DNA from: Sphingomonadales bacterium Ga0077559
GTDB lineage: Bacteria; Pseudomonadota; Alphaproteobacteria; Sphingomonadales; Sphingomonadaceae
Reading direction: 5' to 3'
NCBI GenBank assembly: GCA_001464315.1
Contig: LNFK01000036.1
Location: 1 to 46,139 of the forward strand
DNA length: 46,139 nt
The notes under the pieces are model-generated. The model was not told where the DNA came from. It worked only from the letters and a program-made list of their open reading frames with translations, and searched no databases. How positions within the stretch are numbered: the first letter of the stretch is position 1; each line of letters opens with the position of its first letter. Position numbers and translations under genes: made by a program. Below, piece after piece: positions 17,025-23,164 of this stretch.

Positions 17025-17569
17025 AGGTCGCTCCAACCGCAAATGCGGGCCATGGAGCGGAACTTGGACAGCATCGTCTGAACGGGCGTCCGCATCGCCC
17101 GTTTGTCACCCATAACAAACTTTTTAGGCGACGCAAATGTCACGATATTTATTGGTATGTTGATTCTGTAAAATTGGTCGGGACGACAGGATTCCCAACC
17201 AAACAAATCAGGGTTCACCTAAACATTGAAAGCCCCAGAAATCGGTTGTTTTCACTGAGTATTCGCAGGTTTGCACGATGCGCAAGCCACAGTGAATGGC
17301 ACACTTCAGGACACAATTGTGACACAGTCAAATAGACGTCGTTTAGTAGTAATGACCATCGTAGGCGTCGGCACTGGCACGTGATGAAGGCGCCTGCGGA
17401 GAATTTGACTCAGATGGCCCGGGCTACGGGCACCTCATCAATTCGCGTCGTCCATGCAGGCGACTTCGTCTTTGCACGCAGCCTCCATTCGCGCTTGAAA
17501 ACCTGTGCGGTTGTCTTGCAAAGCATCGTGATTGCATGTCCCTTCATCGCTGACATCAGTATGAAGCGC
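17025..17569. other. Intergenic stretch, no supportable gene
   Basis: About 545 bases of lower GC than the flanks. It holds a perfect 10-base palindrome CACAATTGTG at 17312-17321 but no recognisable gene. Small open frames on both strands have no motif or credible ribosome binding site. The chrA promoter is presumably in the first 150 bases. Confidence 0.35.
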
Positions 17570-17896
17570 TCACTTTAGCGCGTCTTTGCTGCTCCGGGTA
17601 GCGGCAATCAGGCCCACCAAAGCCGCAACCGCAGTAAGGGCGGCAGCGAGCGACATGATCGGATGCTGCTGAACCTCATGGGTAGCCTGCCGAGCAACAT
17701 CCTTAGCTGCATCGAGCGCGTGCTTACTTAGCTTTTCGGCGACGCGAACCACATCTTCGGCAGCATTAGACAAGACTTCACTTGCCTCCTCTGAGAGATC
17801 CTGCGTGCGTTCAGAGGCTTCGCGTAACGATCGCGCAACAACATCAAGAGTATCCTCGACATTTGCCGCGATCTCGTTGGATATAGAATTAGACAT
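17570..17896 (-). CDS. YqjD/ElaB-like (DUF883-type) tail-anchored protein
   Basis: A 108-residue protein. Residues 1-75 form one long amphipathic, coiled-coil-like helix rich in Ala, Glu, Asp and Ser. A single hydrophobic segment follows (SLAAALTAVAALVGLIAA, about residues 83-100), then a short charged tail. HPIMSLAAA before the TM segment matches the pattern of ElaB/YqjD/YgaM inner-membrane proteins, which bind ribosomes in stationary phase in E. coli. The ATG is preceded by GAGGAATTATTT. It is adjacent to csbD, DUF3309 and glycine-zipper genes, all typical of stress-induced small envelope proteins. The molecular role here is unknown. Confidence 0.72.
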   Translation of the reverse strand: MSNSISNEIAANVEDTLDVVARSLREASERTQDLSEEASEVLSNAAEDVVRVAEKLSKHALDAAKDVARQATHEVQQHPIMSLAAALTAVAALVGLIAATRSSKDALK

Positions 17897-17944
17897 AAAT
17901 AATTCCTCGTGACGTTCTGCGATGCGTGGATAAAAATGCGATAC

Positions 17945-18132
17945 TTATACTTTGTCGCCGAGCATGCCCTTGACCGCGCCGACCACTTATTGCGACTTGC
18001 CCTTGCTCTGCTGCTCTGCGCCTTTGATAATCATGTCTGGATTGTCGGTTTTTTGGCCAGCAGTGACCTTGGCCTTGCCGATAGCCTCATTGGCCGCGCC
18101 CTTTGCCTTGTCTATAAATTCGCCCCAGACAT
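17945..18132 (-). pseudogene. CsbD-like stress protein, broken at both ends
   Basis: The central reading frame gives EFIDKAKGAANEAIGKAKVT and then DNPDMIIKGAEQQSKGKSQ, a clear CsbD-like sequence (small stress-response protein of unknown mechanism). It then hits an in-frame TAA, and the same frame continues VVGAVKGMLGDKV to a second stop at 17945-17947, the normal C-terminus. At the 5' end the only suitable ATG (18130-18132) is out of frame by one base. A run of four G (18123-18126) would need to be five to join ATG-Ser-Gly-Gly to EFIDKAK. Two independent lesions suggest decay rather than sequencing error. An in-frame protein of 87 residues from 18250 would have a non-CsbD N-terminus. Confidence 0.75.
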
Positions 18133-18212
18133 TGCGCGATGCATGCAGGAAATCAGTCCTGCGCTGTGTTGTTTTGTCTCCTGTGGATGCCAGCGTCAAA
18201 AAATCGCCGCGG

Positions 18213-18377
18213 CTACAGGCGTCCCATGAACAACAGAACCAAGACGACAATCAAAATGACACCAATGATGCCGACGCCGCCGTGACCAAAACCATAACCA
18301 TAGCCGCCAAACCGCCCGCTAAAGCCGCCAAGCAGAAAAATCACGAGGATGACGGCTAGAATAAGGCCAAGTGACAT
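18213..18377 (-). CDS. DUF3309-type small membrane protein
   Basis: A 54-residue protein too short for ordinary ORF cut-offs. It starts MSLGLILAVILVIFLLGGF, has a Gly/Tyr-rich turn (GGYGYGFGHGG), and ends with a second hydrophobic segment and LLFMGRL. Two TM helices around a glycine-rich loop and the final LLxMGR match the small DUF3309 family. AAAGGAAAG lies eight bases before the ATG, and the stop is TAG at 18213-18215. It sits in a row with YqjD-like, CsbD and glycine-zipper genes on the same strand. Function unknown. Confidence 0.8.
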   Translation of the reverse strand: MSLGLILAVILVIFLLGGFSGRFGGYGYGFGHGGVGIIGVILIVVLVLLFMGRL

Positions 18378-18458
18378 ATTCGCTTTCCTTTGATCAGAGA
18401 CATTTTTACTCGCTTGATTACCGATAGCCTTGGATTTTCATTGACTGGTCGGACAGCT

Positions 18459-18860
18459 CTAACGGCACTTTACATCACCGCGATCAATTTCGCGCCCGAC
18501 CACTCCGCCAGCGATGGCGCCAAGAACGGTTCCGAGCCTCTCCGATCCGCCCGGTGCAATCATGTTGCCGAGAACGCCGCCAGCGATTGCGCCAACAATC
18601 AGCCCCGTCGAGCCGTCTGAACGACGGCAGTAATAGCGTCCATCCTGGCCGCGGTAGATGCGGTCCCTTTCAGACAATCGGCGTTCGCGCTGCCTGGGCG
18701 TTTCGCGATAATACCGGCTGGCGTCGTAACCGCCATACGAAGGGTCCGGGCGGTTGTGATCATAGTTCCGCCACTGCCTTTCAGGCCGATCATAGCTGCT
18801 GTCCGTGGCACATCCGCCAAGGAGAATTGCCCCAACCAATACCGCTGTTCTGGTACGCAT
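18459..18860 (-). CDS. Glycine-zipper lipoprotein (17 kDa surface antigen-like)
   Basis: A 133-residue protein. It has a lipoprotein signal at residues 1-17 (MRTRTAVLVGAILLGGCA, lipobox LGGC) and a Tyr/Arg/Asp-rich middle (about 20-80, including RYYCRRSDGSTG). A glycine-zipper 2TM segment at about 82-125 contains GAIAGGVLGNMI and, repeated, GAIAGGVVGREID. Such proteins insert into the outer membrane or periplasm; the 17 kDa antigen/SlyB group is the nearest type. The start at 18860 is preferred because AGAGGAG lies directly upstream; the longer frame adds residues with no signal. It is likely a single-gene unit. Confidence 0.8.
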   Translation of the reverse strand: MRTRTAVLVGAILLGGCATDSSYDRPERQWRNYDHNRPDPSYGGYDASRYYRETPRQRERRLSERDRIYRGQDGRYYCRRSDGSTGLIVGAIAGGVLGNMIAPGGSERLGTVLGAIAGGVVGREIDRGDVKCR

Positions 18861-19022
18861 TGAAGCTTCTCCTCTTTTTCGACTAAGGAGAAATTGAACC
18901 CATGGCCCGGGAACGCCAATACGCAATTATACGGACGGTATATTCCACTAGAACCGATTTTCTGCATTACACCGGGCCACTGCCGACTGCCAAAATTTAA
19001 GGCATTATCGAAACAAGTTAAC

Positions 19023-19036
19023 AACTAACGTTAGTT
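19023..19036. promoter_or_regulatory. Perfect 14-base palindrome
   Basis: AACTAACGTTAGTT is perfectly self-complementary. It lies 163 bases upstream of the glycine-zipper lipoprotein start and at the edge of an LptB remnant. It has the size of a TetR-type operator, but no regulator gene is nearby, and the function is conjecture. Confidence 0.35.
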
Positions 19037-19214
19037 CGTTAAGTCCTGATTCAAGCCTAGGACTGCTTCAACATTTTGGGCTACGGTCATCCCGTGAAAG
19101 ATCGAGTGTTCTTCGGGCAGATAGCCCAAGCCTAACCGGGCTCAGTGGTCCCGCCGCAGGTTCGTCAGATCGCGGCCATCAAGCAGAATGCGACCTTCAT
19201 CAATGTCCGCAAAA
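19031..19214 (-). pseudogene. LptB-like ABC ATPase remnant
   Basis: On the minus strand one frame reads DEGRILLDGRDLTNLRRDH, a TGA stop, then ARLGLGYLPEEHSIFHGMTV and AQNVEAVL. This is the segment between Walker A and just past the Q-loop of LptB-type ATPases of LPS export. The TGA at 19142-19144 replaces the expected Arg codon (CGA). Neither Walker A nor the signature motif is present, so this is an internal fragment of a dead gene. A functional lptB is expected elsewhere because it is essential. Confidence 0.8.
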
Positions 19215-19531
19215 CCAAGAGGGCGCTGCCGACTGGTGCGTACGCGCCAATCTGCTGCCGGGGTTTCGGGATGTTGACGTGTTTCGCAATTCGCCTGCAA
19301 TCGGGAAGGGATGCGAACCTATTCGCGCCTGCCAGCACTCAACATCCGTGAGTGTACCTAGATCCTGAACCCTCCTGAATTGCATGTTCTGATCGCTCAG
19401 CGAAGCCTGCGGGCGAAGCACCAGCCTCGTTCCGTAGCAATACTTATCGCGCTAGCCGGGTTATACCAGCTATCTCAGCACCAGTCTGCTTCGCTGGACT
19501 CGTCAGCGAAACGTCAAAAGGAAAAGCAACC
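19215..19531. other. Intergenic stretch, no supportable gene
   Basis: I find no recognisable coding remnant beyond the LptB-like piece. The last 15 bases hold AAAAGGAAAAG, the ribosome binding site of the downstream dehydrogenase. A promoter for that gene is presumably within 19420-19510 but cannot be assigned. Confidence 0.35.
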
Positions 19532-20608
19532 ATGCCGATCAAGATGCGCGCCGCGATATTTATCGAGCCGGGACGGATTGTGTTGGGTGAAAAGCCGGTT
19601 CCAAAGCCAGGTCCGCTTGATGCTTTGATCAGGATCACCATGACGACCATCTGCGGGACTGACGTACATATCCTCAAGGGCGAATACCCCGTGCAGTCAG
19701 GGTTGACAATCGGGCATGAACCCGTCGGCGTAATCGAAAAGCTGGGGTCGGCGGTGGAGGGTTTCAAAGTTGGTCAGCGCGTCATTGCAGGAGCAATCAC
19801 CCCTTCAGGAACCTCAAACGCATCGCTCAGCGGCTTTCATTCGCAGTGCGGCGGTGCTCAAGGACATGGCTGGGCTGCGATTGGTGGTTGGCGTTTCGGC
19901 AATACCATTGATGGGGCCCAAGCCGACTATCTGCTTGTGCCGGATGCCATGGCGAACCTGGCCATAATTCCTGACGGGTTAACCGATGAACAGGTACTGA
20001 TGTGTCCTGACATCATGTCAACCGGCATCGGTGGCGCAGAGTCAGGTAAGATCAGAATAGGCGACACCGTCGCAATTTTTGCGCAGGGACCGATAGGATT
20101 ATGCGCAACGGCGGGTGCCAGACTGATGGGCGCAACCACAATCATCGCCGTTGACCGCGTTGCTGAACGGCTGGAGATGGCGAAGCGCCTTGGCGCGGAT
20201 TATGTCGTGGATTACTCCAAGTGCGATCCCGTGGCCGAGATCATGAAATATACCGGCGGGCGGGGCGTGGATGTCGCGATAGAGGCTCTTGGCAAGTCTT
20301 TGACTTTTGAATCTGCACTTCGGGTTCTGCGTCCCGGCGGGACATTGTCGTCGCTTGGTGTATATTCCGAGGACTTGAAGATTCCGCTCGATGCTTTCGC
20401 CGCAGGCCTGGGTGACCATCACATTGTCACAACCCTGTGCCCCGGCGGAAAAGAACGGATGCGCCGCCTGATGGATGTCGTGGCATCGGGCCGCGTCGAC
20501 ACATCGGCGCTGGTGACGCATCATTTTGGGCTGGACGATATTGAAAGCGCATATGAGCTATTTGCTAACCAGAGGGATGGTGTGCTGAAAGTCGCGATCC
20601 GCCCCTGA
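19532..20608 (+). CDS. NAD(P)-dependent secondary-type alcohol dehydrogenase
   Basis: A 358-residue medium-chain zinc dehydrogenase. Catalytic-zinc motifs are TICGTDVHILKG (Cys about 41) and GHEPVG (about 64), plus Asp in MCPDIMSTG (about 154). The four-cysteine structural-zinc loop is absent; in its place is AITPSGTSNAS ... HSQCGG, as in the isopropanol (Clostridium/Thermoanaerobacter) group. The Rossmann motif is QGPIGL, and AVDRV ends beta-2, its Asp suggesting NAD preference. RBS AAAAGGAAAAG. A second, truncated copy of its C-terminus is found at 10663-10790. It is likely transcribed alone. Substrate unknown; it probably acts on short secondary alcohols, or on aldehydes in reverse. Confidence 0.88.
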   Translation: MPIKMRAAIFIEPGRIVLGEKPVPKPGPLDALIRITMTTICGTDVHILKGEYPVQSGLTIGHEPVGVIEKLGSAVEGFKVGQRVIAGAITPSGTSNASLSGFHSQCGGAQGHGWAAIGGWRFGNTIDGAQADYLLVPDAMANLAIIPDGLTDEQVLMCPDIMSTGIGGAESGKIRIGDTVAIFAQGPIGLCATAGARLMGATTIIAVDRVAERLEMAKRLGADYVVDYSKCDPVAEIMKYTGGRGVDVAIEALGKSLTFESALRVLRPGGTLSSLGVYSEDLKIPLDAFAAGLGDHHIVTTLCPGGKERMRRLMDVVASGRVDTSALVTHHFGLDDIESAYELFANQRDGVLKVAIRP

Positions 20609-20621
20609 CGCCAAATGATCG

Positions 20622-20658
20622 AAAAAGAAAAGACCCGACCTTTTTGCAAGGCCGGGTC
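20622..20658 (-). terminator. Terminator acting on the minus strand
   Basis: An 11-base stem pairs GACCCGACCTT (20632-20642) with AAGGCCGGGTC (20648-20658), with one mismatch and a five-base loop. The run of A on its left side (20621-20631) becomes TTTTCTTTTT after the hairpin on the minus strand. It therefore terminates leftward transcription, although no annotated minus-strand gene precedes it except the small ORF at 20741-20800. Confidence 0.75.
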
Positions 20659-20740
20659 AAGAAGAGGACTCATATTTGAGCCCTCGGGTCGCATCTCCAC
20701 TGAGCAGACCTCCCACCGTGGCGCAAATCCGTAAAAACAC

Positions 20741-20800
20741 CTATTGGACCTCGGGCCGCTTGGCGAAATAGGTCAGGTGATTGCCATTCGGATGGGTCAT
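20741..20800 (-). CDS. Possible 19-residue small ORF or small RNA locus
   Basis: An ideal Shine-Dalgarno (AGGAGG, 5 bases before ATG) precedes a 19-codon frame, MTHPNGNHLTYFAKRPEVQ, ending in TAG at 20741-20743. A strong minus-strand terminator follows 83 bases later. The combination of a perfect ribosome binding site, a short frame and a terminator suggests an independent transcript about 150-250 bases long. It could encode a small protein, or a small RNA with a short ORF. I do not recognise the peptide or an RNA family. Confidence 0.45.
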   Translation of the reverse strand: MTHPNGNHLTYFAKRPEVQ

Positions 20801-21149
20801 GCGAGCCTCCTGAGAAGTGAGTAGCGTAACTAACCCGTCGCCCTCATCCTAATTGCATCGCGTTTCTTTCCGCTGCTGCTTCGTTTCCGCAATTGCTAAC
20901 ATATCCGAGTTTCTACCGGTAGATTTGCGAATCTTGATTGCTGCCATTCATTCACGTCAGAAGTTTGAAGCAACATCGACTGCAGCCCCGGCCTTTTCAT
21001 TGCCAGCCGAGGCTGTTGCTGGCCAATCAACCTATGCGCTGACTAACGTAACGCTACGTTGCTTTACGGATTTCGGAAAAATTGCTTGGCGACCAATGAT
21101 CAATCCTACTCTCGCGTAATTGTCGATGGAATTCAGGAAAGGCCAAACC
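20801..21149. other. Intergenic stretch, no further gene supported
   Basis: It contains the upstream part of the small minus-strand transcript proposed at 20741-20800 and the leader of the acetyltransferase gene. An inverted repeat AACGTAACGCTACGTT lies around 21045-21060. A plus-strand open frame here has no motif or ribosome binding site and is not accepted. AGGAAAGG at 21136-21143 is the ribosome binding site of the next gene. Confidence 0.35.
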
Positions 21150-21935
21150 ATGCCCACTTTACACCCCAGTTCAGCGGCGGAGATCAAAGATTTGTTCGTG
21201 ACGCAAACTGGACCGCAGTCTCGAACGGCTAATGATCGAACCGGTTTGACGACTCGCACCGGATTCGAATTCACAGTTCGTCCGGCGTCTCCGGAAGATC
21301 AAGCCGCTTTGGATGGCTTGTTCTCGCATTTGACGCCCGATGATTTACGCTATCGCTTCTTGTCGCCAGTAAAGCGGGTCGGGCCGGACGTTCTGGCGCT
21401 GATGACGCATGTTGATCATAAACAATCCGAAGATTTTCTGGGCTTCAATACTGCAAATGGGCGGCTTATCGCAAATGCGATGCTTGCTGCATCGCCCGGC
21501 GGCGAAACGGCTGAAGTCGCTTTGGCGATGGATCGTGATTACAAGCACAAAGGCATCAGTTGGACGTTGTTGCAGCATGTGATACAGGTGGCCAAAGCCA
21601 GGGGCATCAAGAAGCTCCAGTCCATCGAAGACCGTGGGCATAAGGATGCAATCGCGCTGGAACGCGAAATCGGGTTCAAGGCCGGAAGCTATCCGGGCGA
21701 CGCGACGCTGATGCTATTGGAAGCTGATCTTCAAGCACAGCAACGCCCCGACGAACATCCGGACAGCCCCCCGGCTCCGGTAGAATATCCATTTCGTCAT
21801 CCGAGTGAGCGCCCGGATCAATCCCCGACCGAGCAGCCGCTGATAGAACCTGATCGTTATCCGGACCGTCCGCCCGACGAGCAGCCATCAATAGATCCGG
21901 AACCCGAACCCCAAGAGCCGCTGAACCACCGTTGA
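21150..21935 (+). CDS. GNAT-family acetyltransferase with proline-rich tail
   Basis: A 261-residue protein. Residues about 40-195 are a GNAT fold: FTVRPASPEDQAALDGLF begins it, LRYRFLSPVKR follows, and the acetyl-CoA-binding region is DYKHKGISWTLLQHVIQVAKARG, where KGIS.T replaces the usual Q/RxxGxG/A. The last about 60 residues are a low-complexity tail with some 20 prolines plus Asp, Glu and Gln (repeating phrases such as PDQSP, PDRPPDEQP). The ATG at 21150 is chosen for AGGAAAGG upstream; an in-frame TTG 30 bases earlier is less likely. The domain resembles the acetyltransferase module of protein lysine acetyltransferases. If it acetylates proteins, the acyl-CoA ligase at 5533 would be a classical target, but that is speculation. 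Confidence 0.8.
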   Translation: MPTLHPSSAAEIKDLFVTQTGPQSRTANDRTGLTTRTGFEFTVRPASPEDQAALDGLFSHLTPDDLRYRFLSPVKRVGPDVLALMTHVDHKQSEDFLGFNTANGRLIANAMLAASPGGETAEVALAMDRDYKHKGISWTLLQHVIQVAKARGIKKLQSIEDRGHKDAIALEREIGFKAGSYPGDATLMLLEADLQAQQRPDEHPDSPPAPVEYPFRHPSERPDQSPTEQPLIEPDRYPDRPPDEQPSIDPEPEPQEPLNHR

Positions 21936-21937
21936 CC

Positions 21938-21965
21938 TTGAGGCATGCTGATCAGCGCGCCTCAA
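21938..21965. terminator. Convergent-junction hairpin
   Basis: TTGAGGC (21938-21944) pairs with GCCTCAA (21959-21965), and the intervening bases contain the palindrome GCTGATCAGC. It sits between the stops of the acetyltransferase and the membrane fusion protein genes and overlaps the end of the latter. There is no T run, so termination is possible but not certain. Confidence 0.4.
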
Positions 21966-23160
21966 CGCGCGCGTCGTCGGTGATTTTTTCGCTGGGGTGC
22001 AGGATGACGATGGCTTTGGGTTTGAGGCCGCCAAGCAGTTCTGCGCGTTCGTCGTTCATCCTGCCGATTTTGACCGGGACCAAACGCGCCCGTCCCGCTT
22101 CAACCACGAAAACCGCCCATTTTCCCTTGTCGCGGAACAGCGCGCTGACAGGCAGTTGCATGGTATCCCGGCTTTCCCATTCGACCGCACGGATAATCAC
22201 GCGGTAGCCATGACCGAGCTTGGCCCAGAGCGCGGACGGGTCGGTTATGTCGATGATCACATTGACGCGCTGCTCCTCCACGCCAAGCGCCGAAATCTTT
22301 GTGAAGCCATAAGGTTCGATGCGGCGGATGCGGCCATTAAGGGGTTTCTCTCCGCCCCAGTTTTCGATGAGCACAGGGGTTCCCGGCTTTAGCCGCACCG
22401 CGTCAGCGGACAGAAGGTCGGTCACAATCTCCAGATCGCGCGGGTCGCCGATTTCGATCAGCGGCGTTCCCGCGGCCACCGCCGACTCGCTCTCGCGCGG
22501 TAGGCGCATCACCGCGCCGCTGACAGGCGAGCGGACTTCGAGCGTTCGTCTGCCGCTCCGCTGGCTGTCGGGTGTCACCAGATTGGCACGGGCGGCATCG
22601 CGGTCGAACCTTGCCGCCTCGGTTGCCCGAACCGCCTCGGTAAAGGCGGCGCTGTTTGCCGACACCGACGCATTTGCGCGGTCCAATGCGGCGCGGGTGG
22701 CAAAGCCGCGGTTGAATAGCGTTTCCAAACGGCCCTGTTCCTGCATTGCCAGATCACGCGCAGCGCGTGCCTGCTTGATCCGCATCGACGACGACGCGAT
22801 CATGGCATCAAGCGCCTGGATCTGCGCACGGACGCGGGTTTCGCTACGCCGGTCGAGAAAATCGGGGTCGAGCGGGGTGATCCTCGCAACCACCGTGCGG
22901 CCAGCGATGACCGGATCGCCTGCCTCCAGCTCGATGCGCGTCAGCCGCCCGTTAATAGGCGCCGCCACCACATAGAGATCATGGACGCGGGTTTCACCCT
23001 CATCATTGATGGTCACGGTCATAGGGCCACGCGTGACCTCTGCTAGATCGACCGGATAAGGCGGCTTGCGAATGGCCAGATAGAGCGCGCCGAGTACAAC
23101 GACCGCGATCAGAATTCCGATCGCCATGGGGCCAGGGCGGAGATATTTGCTTTTGGTCAT
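21952..23160 (-). CDS. HlyD-type membrane fusion protein of an ABC exporter
   Basis: A 402-residue periplasmic adaptor. One N-terminal TM segment lies at about residues 12-30 (IGILIAVVVLGALYLAI). A biotinyl-lipoyl half follows (VVAAPINGRLTRIELEAGDPV, about 65-86), then an alpha-helical hairpin of about 100 residues (115-200). The second lipoyl half is at LEVRSPVSGAVMRL (about 210), and beta-barrel and membrane-proximal domains complete it. It starts four bases after the permease stop, so it is the third gene of an ATPase-permease-adaptor operon, like MacA in MacAB-type systems. The outer-membrane partner is not encoded here. The substrate is unknown. Confidence 0.87.
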   Translation of the reverse strand: MTKSKYLRPGPMAIGILIAVVVLGALYLAIRKPPYPVDLAEVTRGPMTVTINDEGETRVHDLYVVAAPINGRLTRIELEAGDPVIAGRTVVARITPLDPDFLDRRSETRVRAQIQALDAMIASSSMRIKQARAARDLAMQEQGRLETLFNRGFATRAALDRANASVSANSAAFTEAVRATEAARFDRDAARANLVTPDSQRSGRRTLEVRSPVSGAVMRLPRESESAVAAGTPLIEIGDPRDLEIVTDLLSADAVRLKPGTPVLIENWGGEKPLNGRIRRIEPYGFTKISALGVEEQRVNVIIDITDPSALWAKLGHGYRVIIRAVEWESRDTMQLPVSALFRDKGKWAVFVVEAGRARLVPVKIGRMNDERAELLGGLKPKAIVILHPSEKITDDARVEAR

Positions 23161-23164
23161 GCGG

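Noticed and set aside
17381-17578. Plus-strand 65-residue open frame
   Set aside because: No ribosome binding site of note, no recognisable domain, and its end overlaps the YqjD-like gene antisense.
18917-18946. Possible EcfG-type (GGAAC / CGTT) promoter upstream of the glycine-zipper lipoprotein
   Set aside because: GGAAT and CGTATT are present on the minus strand, but the spacing is 18 bases and both boxes deviate; not strong enough to annotate.
20853-21119. Plus-strand 88-residue open frame
   Set aside because: No motif or ribosome binding site; it ends in the leader of the acetyltransferase gene.
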